Shown here: positions 9,893-19,000 of the stretch, one piece after another | How the letters are laid out: every line of letters begins with the position of its first letter | Numbering within the stretch: position 1 is the stretch's first letter | Assembly: GCA_947501845.1 (NCBI GenBank) | Contig: CANMXP010000019.1 | Location: 29,788-93,787 of the forward strand | Source: an uncultured Flavobacteriaceae bacterium | GTDB taxonomy: Bacteria > Bacteroidota > Bacteroidia > Flavobacteriales > Flavobacteriaceae | Direction: 5' to 3' | Length of the DNA: 64,000 nt | Translations under genes and position numbers: made by a program | The notes under the pieces: model-generated | What the model was told of the DNA's origin: nothing | Seen by the model: only the letters and a program-made list of their open reading frames with translations | Database searches by the model: none

Positions 9893-10891
9893 ATGAAGAA
9901 TCCATATTTAAATTTTTTGTTTGCAAAACCCCAGCTAGTCTTAATAGTATTATTCTTGTTTAGTTCGTGTAATACACTACAGGATAAAAAAGTTATAAAA
10001 CTGGCACATGGTTTAGATATGAGTCATCCAGTACATAAAGCCATGGTGTTTATGGCGAAAGATTTGGAAAAACGCTCAAACGGTACAATGGCTGTTGAAA
10101 TTTACCCGAACCAACAACTAGGAACCGAGCGCCAAGCGTTAGAATTGCTACAAATAGGAAGTTTAGATATGACCAAGGTTTCTGCAGCTGTTATGGAAAA
10201 CTTCTCTCCTAATATGAAGGTATTCGGATTACCATTTTTATTTAGAGATAGAGCACATACGTTCAATGTTCTAGATGGAGACATAGGGAAGGAGCTTTTA
10301 AATGGTGGACAAAAATATTGGTTAAAAGGGCTAGGATACTATGATTCTGGGAGTCGAAGCTTTTATACAAAAGAAAAACCTATAGAATCGCCAGAAGATT
10401 TAAAAGGTCTAAAAATTCGTGTGATGGAAAGTATCACGGCCATGAATATGGTGAATAGCCTAGGTGGTTCTCCAACACCAATCTCTTGGGGAGAACTCTA
10501 TACATCCTTACAACAAGGTGTTGTTGATGGAGCCGAAAACAATCCTCCTAGTTTTTATTTGTCACGTCATTACGAGGTCTGTAAGTTCTATTCTTTAGAC
10601 GAGCATACATCAGTACCAGATGTTCTCATTATGGGGATACATTTATGGGACGATCTTAATAAAGAACAGCAAAAATGGGTACAGACCTCCGTTGATTTAT
10701 CTGTAGCATACCAAAGGGAGTTATGGGCAAAAGCAGAACAGGAAGCATTGGAAGCAGTTAAAAAGGCAGGCGTTGAGGTTATTAACCCCGATAAATCTAA
10801 GTTTCAGAAAAAAGTAGCAGGTATGTACGAAAACTATAAAGATGAAAATGAGATTTATAATTTAATTAATCGAATTCAAAAAGTAGAATAA
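9893..10891 (+). CDS. dctP: TRAP transporter substrate-binding protein (DctP family), lipoprotein
   Basis: This 332-residue solute receptor of a tripartite ATP-independent periplasmic transporter captures a carboxylate substrate and delivers it to DctQM. The lipobox is LFSSCN near residue 26, so it is probably membrane-anchored. Family features are EIYPNQQLGTERQALELLQIG (about 63-83), LKGLKIRVMES, SLGGSPTPISWGELYTSLQQG (about 189-209) and the binding-site AENNPPSF. Given the co-operonic uronate enzymes, the substrate is probably glucuronate or a related uronic acid. Confidence 0.94.
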   Translation: MKNPYLNFLFAKPQLVLIVLFLFSSCNTLQDKKVIKLAHGLDMSHPVHKAMVFMAKDLEKRSNGTMAVEIYPNQQLGTERQALELLQIGSLDMTKVSAAVMENFSPNMKVFGLPFLFRDRAHTFNVLDGDIGKELLNGGQKYWLKGLGYYDSGSRSFYTKEKPIESPEDLKGLKIRVMESITAMNMVNSLGGSPTPISWGELYTSLQQGVVDGAENNPPSFYLSRHYEVCKFYSLDEHTSVPDVLIMGIHLWDDLNKEQQKWVQTSVDLSVAYQRELWAKAEQEALEAVKKAGVEVINPDKSKFQKKVAGMYENYKDENEIYNLINRIQKVE

Positions 10892-10907
10892 TATAATAGT
10901 TTACAAA

Positions 10908-11375
10908 ATGGAGATACGAAAGAAAATAGATAAAATTCTAGGCAGTGTATTAGCCTTCATTATGGCTGTTATGGTAATAAATGTGCTTTGGCAAGTGTTT
11001 ACCAGGTTTATAGTAGGAACACCAAGTTCGTTTACAGATGAATTAGCCAGATATTTAATGATTTGGGTCGGTGTATTAGGAGCCGCTTATATTTCAGGAA
11101 AAAAGATGCACGTTGCTATAGATTTAATTCCCAGAAAACTTAGTAAAGCAAAACAAACTAAATTAAAAATCTTTGTAAATATTCTTATCATTATTTTTTG
11201 TTTAGCAGCACTAGTTATTGGAGGTTCTAGATTAGTTTATATAACCTATGCATTAGAGCAGTATTCTCCCGCACTTCAAATACCACTAGCATTAGTTTAT
11301 TTAGTAATACCAATTAGTGGTCTATTAATTATCTTTTATAAAATTTCAGACATCCTTAATAAACAATTGTTCTAA
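10908..11375 (+). CDS. dctQ: TRAP transporter small permease (DctQ family)
   Basis: This 155-residue membrane protein has four predicted helices (about 10-35, 45-65, 90-112, 125-148). It carries the DctQ signature TPSSFTDELARYLMIWVGVLGAAY and KKMHVAIDLIP. It is the small integral subunit pairing with DctM for sodium-coupled uptake. Its stop overlaps the dctM start by one base (TAATG). Confidence 0.93.
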   Translation: MEIRKKIDKILGSVLAFIMAVMVINVLWQVFTRFIVGTPSSFTDELARYLMIWVGVLGAAYISGKKMHVAIDLIPRKLSKAKQTKLKIFVNILIIIFCLAALVIGGSRLVYITYALEQYSPALQIPLALVYLVIPISGLLIIFYKISDILNKQLF

Positions 11376-12670
11376 TGGAATATATACCAGTAATTATTTT
11401 AGTTTTAAGTTTTGTTAGTTTATTGTTAATTGGTGTACCCGTAGCTTGGAGTATAGCCATTTCGTCTTTGTTAACGATGATGGTAAGTATTCCAACATTA
11501 CCAGCATTAACTACTGTTTCTCAAAGAATAGGTACAGGTCTCGATAGTTTTGCACTCTTGGCCATTCCGTTTTTTGTACTCTCAGGACAACTCATGAATA
11601 AAGGAGGCATAGCCCATCGTTTAATTGCTTTTGCAAAAACTTTGGTAGGTGCCCTTCCTGGTGGATTGGCTTTAATAAATGTAATATCAGCCATGCTTAT
11701 GGGGGCTATAGCGGGTTCGGCTATGGCATCAGCATCGGCTATGGGAAGTATCTTGGGACCAGAAATGGAAAAAGAAGGTTATTCTAAAGAATTTGGTGCT
11801 GCCGTAAATATTACGTCTTCTACTATAGGGCTCGTTATTCCTCCAAGTAATGTTTTAATTGTATATTCATTAGCTAGTGGTGGGGTGTCTATTGCTGCAT
11901 TGTTCCTTGCAGGATACATCCCTGGAATTTTAACAGGTTTATTTTTAATGATAGTCGCTTCTTTTTGGGCTAAAAAGAAAAAATATAAAGTAGGAAAGCG
12001 TAGTTCTATAAAAGATGTCGTTAAAACATTTATATCAGCTTTTCCTAGTTTAATGCTTTTAGTCGTTGTTATTGGGGGAATTGTTACTGGAATTTTTACA
12101 GCAACGGAAGCTTCGGCGATCGCTGTACTTTATACATTGGTTCTGGCATTTTGGTATAAAGAAATTACTATAAAAAGCCTGCCTCAAATATTTTTAGATT
12201 CTTGTGGTACCACAGCTATTGTTATGTTATTAATAGGTGCTTCTATGAGTATGTCTTGGATTATGAGTTATGAGAATATCCCTCAAGATATTTCTACCTT
12301 ACTTTTAGGCATTAGTGATAACCCTATTGTGGTTTTATTAATTATCAACTTATTGCTCTTGTTTGTAGGTATATTTATGGATATGACACCAGCTGTTTTG
12401 ATTTTTACACCTATATTTTTACCAATCATTACAAAACTAGGTATGGACCCTGTGCAGTTTGGAATTGTTATGGTTCTAAATTTGTGTATAGGACTCTGTA
12501 CGCCTCCCGTAGGCTCCGTCTTGTTTGTTGGCGTAGGAATAGCCAATACAACCATAGAGAAAGTCGTGAAACCTTTATTGCCGCTTTTCGTATCCATGAT
12601 TATAGCATTGTTTCTGGTCACTTATTTTCCAGAATTAAGCTTATGGTTACCTCGATTATTTGATTTGTAA
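11375..12670 (+). CDS. dctM: TRAP transporter large permease (DctM family)
   Basis: This 431-residue polytopic protein forms the transport channel of the TRAP system. Conserved segments include GLDSFALLAIPFFVLSGQLM, the GSAMASASAMGSILGPEM loop and FMDMTPAVLIFTPIFLPI, with a late NLCIGLCTPPVGSVLF motif. Numerous hydrophobic helices span the whole length. It closes the operon that starts at 6450, and no clear intrinsic terminator is visible after it. Confidence 0.95.
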   Translation: MEYIPVIILVLSFVSLLLIGVPVAWSIAISSLLTMMVSIPTLPALTTVSQRIGTGLDSFALLAIPFFVLSGQLMNKGGIAHRLIAFAKTLVGALPGGLALINVISAMLMGAIAGSAMASASAMGSILGPEMEKEGYSKEFGAAVNITSSTIGLVIPPSNVLIVYSLASGGVSIAALFLAGYIPGILTGLFLMIVASFWAKKKKYKVGKRSSIKDVVKTFISAFPSLMLLVVVIGGIVTGIFTATEASAIAVLYTLVLAFWYKEITIKSLPQIFLDSCGTTAIVMLLIGASMSMSWIMSYENIPQDISTLLLGISDNPIVVLLIINLLLLFVGIFMDMTPAVLIFTPIFLPIITKLGMDPVQFGIVMVLNLCIGLCTPPVGSVLFVGVGIANTTIEKVVKPLLPLFVSMIIALFLVTYFPELSLWLPRLFDL

Positions 12671-12745
12671 TGTTCGTTAAAGGACATGGTTTACACAAGT
12701 TAAAGGTTAGACTTTACACTTTGTTGTGGTGCGTATTTTTTAAAT

Positions 12746-13384
12746 TTAATCATTTGGACTTGGTGGTGGACTAAAGTAGTTTTCATGAATTAAAAGTATT
12801 TTCAAATCCGTTTTGTTAGTAATTCGATAATAGGTTTCTGCAAGTTGATTTAATATGTTAGGCAGATTTTTAAATTCATTTTTGTCATCATACTGAATAC
12901 ATATCGTTAGCTTTTCTGAGCTTTCACTTAAGCCTAAATTTCCCCCATTATTTTCAATATCTTTTCTTAAAACATTTTCTAAATTATCTAATGGAATACC
13001 AGATTTATTATTTTTACTAATCTTATTATTATAGATTCCAATTACATTTTTAAGTTTGATAAATCTAATAGAATCTTCTTTCAGACAAGTGTTTCTGAAA
13101 TAAATGGTTTTAATTTCGCTATCTGTTGTTGAAGTTATTTTCGGTATACTATCATTACAGACTATTTTTTCAGTCCGATTAATTAAGTCAATCCAGTTTT
13201 CGAAATTATTAACGTCTAATTCAACGCCTAGGCTATCATTTTGTCTATTCCACTTTCCAAATTCCATTTGAACCAAGGCTGTTTCTTTTTGCGTTGACTC
13301 TTTTTCTTTTTTGTCAGTGTTTCGACATCCGATTATTGTTAAAATCAGTATAACTGCGAAAGATACTTTAATTTTATTTTCCAT
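12746..13384 (-). CDS. hypothetical lipoprotein in cassette-like array
   Basis: I do not recognise this 212-residue protein. The N-terminus is a lipoprotein signal (VILILTIIGC, Cys about 20) followed by a charged linker rich in Lys and Glu. The rest is mixed alpha/beta without catalytic motifs I can name. It is the last of three minus-strand genes separated by attC-like palindromes (13404-13596 lies upstream of it). It points towards dctM, so the two operons converge with 75 bp between them. Confidence 0.7.
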   Translation of the reverse strand: MENKIKVSFAVILILTIIGCRNTDKKEKESTQKETALVQMEFGKWNRQNDSLGVELDVNNFENWIDLINRTEKIVCNDSIPKITSTTDSEIKTIYFRNTCLKEDSIRFIKLKNVIGIYNNKISKNNKSGIPLDNLENVLRKDIENNGGNLGLSESSEKLTICIQYDDKNEFKNLPNILNQLAETYYRITNKTDLKILLIHENYFSPPPSPND

Positions 13385-13403
13385 TTCGTTTTGTTTATAT
13401 GCA

Positions 13404-13596
13404 TCACAACGTTAAATATATGGCATTTAGGGCAGAGGACAAGCGATTAATTTCGGTTTTGCACTAAGCCAAACTTTTGCATTTTGATTTATCTTTTTTA
13501 TATAAAACCAAATCAAAAGATTTGGCGACCCAGCAAACAAACACGAACTTTTCGAACGGACTTAAACCGCCCTATTTGCTATATATAGTGTTACCT
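13404..13596 (-). repeat. attC-like nested palindrome between cassette-like genes
   Basis: Read on the minus strand, the outer end is TAGGTAACACTATATATAGC and the inner end ATATATTTAACGTTGTGA. ATATATAGCA...GGGC pairs with GCCC...TGCCATATAT across a long centre that contains its own CCAAATC/GATTTGG hairpin. The ends match those of the palindrome at 14155-14224. This spacing (stop codon, palindrome, next start) is that of integron cassettes, but the core deviates from the classical GTTRRRY, so I call it attC-like only. Confidence 0.55.
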
Positions 13597-13603
13597 ACTG
13601 CCT

Positions 13604-14122
13604 TTAATGGTATAATATATATCCTTCTTTTCCTGCCCAAAATATAATTCTTGAGTTTGCTTTTGATTCTCCATTGTCAAAATTAATTGGTAAAAAGTTG
13701 TCATAAAAATAAGCCATATTTTTAGATGTAACTATTCCAGCTGTTATTGATTGAAGATTAATATTGTTTAGTTTTATTCGGATAGCATTTTCAGGGTTGT
13801 TTTCGTTTACTAATATTTCTGTTGTCAAATTATCGATTTCAAAAATAATAGATTCATATACTTTTATAGAAGATTTATATGCTTCATTAAATTTTTCAAA
13901 ACCAACATCTGTATGTTTAGGGTTATTTGGTGGAAAGTCATTACATCTTAGCTTTATAATTTTCTCAGTTTCTATGTCAAGTGGCTTTCCATTAATTAGT
14001 TTTTCATTTAATAAATCAGATCTTAAATTATCAATAGACTCATAGTCCACACAAATATGAATATCGTTAATGTCATCTTCGTAGTCTAATTTTTTATTTA
14101 GTTTCCAGCAAATAATATTCAT
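13604..14122 (-). CDS. hypothetical protein in cassette-like array
   Basis: This 172-residue soluble protein has no signal peptide or membrane segment and no family I recognise. It is acidic and rich in Asn and Ile. It begins MNIICWKLNKKLDYEDDIND and ends in an aromatic FWAGKEGYILYH segment. It lies between two attC-like palindromes on the same strand as its neighbours. That layout suggests one captured gene, not an operon member. The antisense ORF over it is a shadow. Confidence 0.65.
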   Translation of the reverse strand: MNIICWKLNKKLDYEDDINDIHICVDYESIDNLRSDLLNEKLINGKPLDIETEKIIKLRCNDFPPNNPKHTDVGFEKFNEAYKSSIKVYESIIFEIDNLTTEILVNENNPENAIRIKLNNINLQSITAGIVTSKNMAYFYDNFLPINFDNGESKANSRIIFWAGKEGYILYH

Positions 14123-14154
14123 ATCAAATTTTAGCTAAGAGAAGTGGTGGTGTT

Positions 14155-14224
14155 TGCTAACGGTAAATATAACAAACGTTGCTGACCAAAAGGGCAGCTA
14201 TGTTTTGTTATATAGTGTTATACC
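14155..14224 (-). repeat. attC-like nested palindrome between cassette-like genes
   Basis: On the minus strand this 70-bp site runs from GGTATAACACTATATAACA to TTTACCGTTAGCA. TATAACAAA pairs perfectly with TTTGTTATA, and inside it GCTG pairs with CAGC around CCCTTTTGGT. It begins 8 bp beyond the stop codon of the 252-residue gene. The end sequences are shared with the sites at 13404-13596 and 50836-50944. Confidence 0.6.
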
Positions 14225-14234
14225 TATTTTTTAT

Positions 14235-14993
14235 TTAATACCAATCCAAATTAACTTCGTCTAAATTCAAGTCAGGATATCCATAATTCTCTACGAGTTC
14301 CAGCATGGTAAATGTTTGTTGATCCTTGTCTATTATATAGTTAATTTCGTTTCTAATATTTTGGATTTTTTCTTGGTCAATCGAATTAGTAACCTCTCGA
14401 ATCTTAGAATAAGCATAATGATTAGTCAATCGTCCTGATCCAATCAGTCCAGTATTGAAATTAGTTAAATTTTCTAGTTCTAGAATAAACTTAAAATGAA
14501 AGGCAAAGATTTTTTTTATATCCGAGTTACTTTTAAATCGGTTAAAATCTTCAATTGCGCGTTTAGAATGTTCAGATCCTTTGTCACCATAACTTTCAAT
14601 AATATTTTTATTTAGTTGTTCGAACTTATCGGATCCACTTTCTTGAATAAAATCACCATTCATAAATTGCTCAATTGTCAAGTTTTGGTTTTTATACAAG
14701 ATTTTTAAAAGCGCTTTAATTTGTTGAAATAGATATAGTCTTGGAGGATTATTTTTTAATTTCAATTCGGACCACTGTTTTCTGTCAGGAGTTAATGCTT
14801 GGAACTCAATAATTTTATTAACTAGATCATTAGCATTTAAATAAATTGTATCCTTTCCAGATACTGACTCATATTTCTTACTTACTAATTCTTTATCAGG
14901 TTTAATTTCTATTTCTACAGTTTTTCGCTTAGCATCAGTTTTTGATTGGCAAGACAAAAAAAATAGAGTTAATAATAAAAATATGTATTTCAT
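14235..14993 (-). CDS. hypothetical lipoprotein in cassette-like array
   Basis: This 252-residue lipoprotein has a short signal, MKYIFLLLTLFFLSC (Cys 15). The mature part looks largely alpha-helical, with many Lys, Glu and Asn and a helix-rich centre (about 95-215), and no motif I recognise. It is the first of three minus-strand genes. Its start lies 12 bp downstream (minus strand) of a palindrome that abuts the broken integrase gene, as the first cassette of an array would. Confidence 0.7.
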   Translation of the reverse strand: MKYIFLLLTLFFLSCQSKTDAKRKTVEIEIKPDKELVSKKYESVSGKDTIYLNANDLVNKIIEFQALTPDRKQWSELKLKNNPPRLYLFQQIKALLKILYKNQNLTIEQFMNGDFIQESGSDKFEQLNKNIIESYGDKGSEHSKRAIEDFNRFKSNSDIKKIFAFHFKFILELENLTNFNTGLIGSGRLTNHYAYSKIREVTNSIDQEKIQNIRNEINYIIDKDQQTFTMLELVENYGYPDLNLDEVNLDWY

Positions 14994-15001
14994 TTATTTA
15001 A

Positions 15002-15262
15002 TTAGGTATAACAATTGGATATAGTTACTATGGTAACTATATTTTTAATAGTTGTTATATATCTATTAATACCTAAAGATTCTTCAGAACTCCCACGAGC
15101 CATATTCATATCAGAATTCCATTTATCAACTAATACTTTACGTCTAATGCTTAATTTGGCTCGTTGTCCATTTAGAGTTATTCTAAGGTAGATGTTTGCT
15201 TTACCATTATTATCTGCTTTACACTTTTTAATATAAAAAAGTAATGAAAATGAATTGTTCAT
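15002..15262 (-). pseudogene. truncated tyrosine recombinase (integrase) N-terminus
   Basis: The first 75 or so residues match the N-terminus of the intact integrase at 54101-55342 almost identically (MNNSFSLLFYIKKCKADNNG, then ITLNGQRAKLSIRRKVLVDK). The frame then runs into unrelated residues and stops. The whole core-binding and catalytic part is missing, so it is a remnant. Homology with the intact copy also continues upstream to about 15405, up to GTGACCCCGAATTAG, showing that a whole integrase/att end was once present here. The start is set by alignment to the intact copy. Confidence 0.88.
15005..15060 (-). repeat. attC-like palindrome at the integrase breakpoint
   Basis: TATAACAA (15007-15014) pairs with TTGTTATA (15052-15059). 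Inside, ATATAGTTAC (15019-15028) pairs perfectly with GTAACTATAT (15033-15042) around TATG. The site covers the point where the truncated integrase stops matching the complete one at 54101-55342, and it precedes the first cassette-like gene. It could also act as a terminator-like hairpin on the plus strand, since T residues follow at 15043-15046. Confidence 0.5.
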
Positions 15263-15995
15263 AGTATTTCTTGCATATTTCTCTATCAAATTACAAAAAA
15301 TAAAATAAAAAACAATTAGCGTAAAGCCTTTATTTATAGGTTTTTTGAGATTATTCGGAGTCAGTTGAAGAGGGGGGTAAGTGACCCCGAATTAGGGATC
15401 AAGAACAAAAGTTGTGTGTAAAAAGCTCATATAAAAAAGGCTTCGTAAATGATTATTTAAAGGTTTTGATTCTCTTGTGATGGTTCATTCAGGATTTAAA
15501 ACCACTATAGTCTTATCTTTATTAGACTTAACTACCTTGTTTACACTAAATTTTAGAAGCAAAAAGTTGATTACAACAAGAGAGGTTACAATGAGGGTAA
15601 TTATTAATAGCATTTTAATATTGGGCTTTATTTGTCGGCAAAATAGAATTATTAAGTAAGCCTCGTATCACTGTAGCACATGATTAGACCTAAAAAAATG
15701 GCGGGGATTGCTGCCAACAATCCCTGCCATTGTGATCAATAAAATGAAACATTACAAAGTACCTTATCCCTATTTAAGAATACCTATAGTTGATATGACC
15801 CCAAGCCATCTTCCACTAAACATACTCTTTATTAGATAATTACTAATTATAGGTTTTTAGTCTGGTAGTGGGGGAAAAAAGTGCCCACATAAACTAAAAT
15901 TGGGACAAAAATATCATAAAAAGGGATTTCTAAATTCCCTTTATCCCAAAAACTGTTTTCTACACCCCATAATTAAGAGGGTTCAGCACTAATTA
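15263..15995. other. intergenic stretch: integrase leader copy, hairpins
   Basis: 15263-15405 is a diverged copy of the leader of the intact integrase (compare 55343-55475). A 13-bp inverted repeat with one mismatch lies at 15698-15710 and 15718-15730 (arms ATGGCGGGGATTG and CAATCCCTGCCAT), with no T-tract after it. A weaker AAAGGGA/TCCCTTT hairpin lies near 15919-15944. The short ORF at 15477-15659 has no recognisable product. Otherwise I see only the presumptive promoter region of the large gene downstream. Confidence 0.6.
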
Positions 15996-16040
15996 TTGGT
16001 TACCTCACGTCATATTCATTTTTTCGTAGTAAAAACAATA

Positions 16041-19000
16041 TTGAAAAAGCTAAAAAATAATCACAATACAGGCAAAATAAAAAAACAACTATATTTAATA
16101 CTATCAGCCCTCTTTATGTTGGCAGTTACTATAGCTTATGGTCAGCGCAACGTTGGGGACACCTTTAATACTTTTATGAACGGTGGGCACCAAACAGTGG
16201 CCAAATTTAAAGTGACATCGGTAAACCCAAAAACTGTTACACTTGTTGAATATATTGGTGATAACGGGGTGGTACAGAGAGATGTAAACATCCCCCAAAC
16301 GGTAGTCGGCTATACGATAACCGCTATTGGTCGACGAGCTTTTTTCCACAAGGAAATCACTAGTGTCACCATACCCAACACCGTGATTAGTATAGGGGAT
16401 TATGCTTTTGCAGTTAACCGATTGACGACTATAATCATACCTAGCAATGTAGTTAATATTGGAGATTGGGCTTTTTGGTATAATCAGTGGCTAACTTCAG
16501 TGGTAGCACTGCCCGCTGTTCCCCCACTACTCAATACACGATCTCATCCCTTTGCAGGTCAACGTATTAACATGAACCTTATAATTCCCAGGGGCAAGAG
16601 ACAAGCTTATTTAGATAACGGCTGGACGGGCTTTAACCACATGGGACAAGCTCATGGGGTTGGGGATACCTTATCTCACGATGATATAGAGTACGAAGTC
16701 ACAGCTATAAACCCAGATAGGATGCTAAAGATAACAAACTATACTGGTCAGGGAGGTGATTTGACCATTCAACCAACGATCAATTACCTCAATACTAATT
16801 ATCTAGTAGGAACGGTGATCCGTATTGGGGAGGGTGCGTTTATAAGCAGCCAATTAACCCATGTAAACATACCCAGAAATGTTATCAGTATTGGCAATTG
16901 GGCCTTTAGACATAACAGTTTATCCAGTGTGACCATACCAGAGACTACCTCCAGTATTGGGAAATGGGCTTTTGCCAACAACAATCTCACAGAGGTGACC
17001 ATACCGGGCAAAGTAGCCTATATTGGCAATAATGCTTTTCAACATAACAACTTGAATAAAATTGCTGTAAAGGCGGCCACCCCCCCGATTATTAAAAAAA
17101 ATACATTTAAAAACCGTCACCTAATAGATCTGGTCGTTCCAGCGGGCAAGATACAAGATTATTTGGCTAAGGGCTGGACGGGCTTCAAATCTATTAGCGA
17201 GATAGACGTTGGGGGCACCTTTAATACTTTTATGAACGGTGGGCACCAAACAGTGGCCAAATTTAAAGTAACATCGGTAAACCCAAAAACTGTTACAGTT
17301 GTTGAATATATTGGTGATAGTCATAACGGGGTGTTGCAGAAAGATGTAAACATCCCCCAAACGGTAGTCGGCTATACAATAACCGCTATTGGCGGAGAAG
17401 CTTTTAAGGAGAAGGGATTAACCCATGTGACCATACCCAACACCGTGACCAGTATTGGGGATCGTGCTTTTTGGAACAACCAATTGACCAGCGTCACCAT
17501 ACCCAATAGTGTGACCAGTATTGGCCTTGCTACTTTTGCCGAGAATCAATTGACCAGTGTGGATATACCCGATAGCGTGACCAGTATTGGCCTTCAGGCT
17601 TTTGCAATAAACCAATTGAACCATGTTACCATACCCAATGGTGTGACCAGTATTGGCCTTCAGGCTTTTGCCAACAACAACCTGACTCAGGTGACCATAC
17701 CCAATAGTGTGACCAGTATAGAGGAACATGCTTTTGTCAACAATCAATTGATTACAACAGTAACCGCACAGGGGGGGGCTACCATACCCAACATTGATGC
17801 TGATGCCTTTGTAAATGTATCCCGTAACCACATAGATTTGGTCGTGCCCAAGGGCAAGAGACAGGATTATGTAAATAACGGCTGGACAGGTTTTAAGTCT
17901 ATCACAGAAGAAGTAGAAGATGGGGACTTTTTTACAGTTGATAATTTAAGGTACCAGGTTGTTTCTGTGGCTTCGCATAAAGTAAACGTAACTGGAAGAG
18001 CCAATGGCTCAACAGATACAAATATAACCATACCCCGTGTGGTTCGTGTGACTGCAAAAGACTTTAAGGTTACAGGAACCAGTGGAGGTGCTTTCCAAAA
18101 CAACAACTTGACCAGTGTAACCTTTGAAAGCCCAAGCAATATCACCAGAATTGCCAATGATACTTTTGAGGACAACCAATTGGAGAGCGTAACCATACCC
18201 AATAGTGTGGAAAGTATAGGTAATTGGGCTTTTGCCGTCAACCAACTTACCAACATACGTGCACTGGGCAATATACCCCCAACCTTTGATAACAATACTT
18301 TTCAAAACCGTAACCAAATAGATGTGGTGGTGCCCAAGGGCAAGAGGCAGGATTATTTAGATAACGGTTGGACGGGCTTTAAGTCTATCACAGAAGGGGT
18401 TTTACTTTCAATAGAAGGTGCACCATCAGAAATAACAAATCTTACCCCCTTTGATATCACCTTTCAATTTGCTACAGATGTAACAGGCTTTACGGTAGAT
18501 GATATTAGTTTAACCAATGCTACGCTTAGTGATTTTACAGGTAATGGCTCTACATATACGGTTAAAGTAACACCAACAATTTGCAATGCTGCGATACAGA
18601 TCACCGTTCCTGAAAATGTAGCAGAGTATGCGCCCAATTTTCCCAATTTGGCAGCAAGCAAAACGGTAACGGTCAACGTTACTCCAGAAACACCAACACT
18701 AAGTTCAAACAGTCCTATATGCTCTGGTGAGACAGCCATATTCACCATTACGGGTAATCCAGGTGATATGGTAACCTATAGCGGAGCCTCAAACGGAACG
18801 GCAACTATAGAAGCAGACGGAACTGTAGAAGTAACGGTAAACGCAGCAAGTACAGATGTGACCTTAAACTTAACAGAAGTCACCAATGGAAACTGTAGTG
18901 TTTCATTAACACAAACGGCTACGGTAACCGTTCAGGATGCTACTTTAACAGCCATTGCCCAGAATGCTATTACCTTAGAGCTGGATGCCAATGGGCAGGC

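Noticed and set aside
12671..12745. attC-like palindrome after the 212-residue gene
   Set aside because: The conserved ends seen at the other sites are missing, and only scattered short matches are present.
15477..15659. 60-codon ORF between the integrase remnant and the BspA-like gene
   Set aside because: No recognisable product or signal. The length is compatible with chance in AT-rich DNA.
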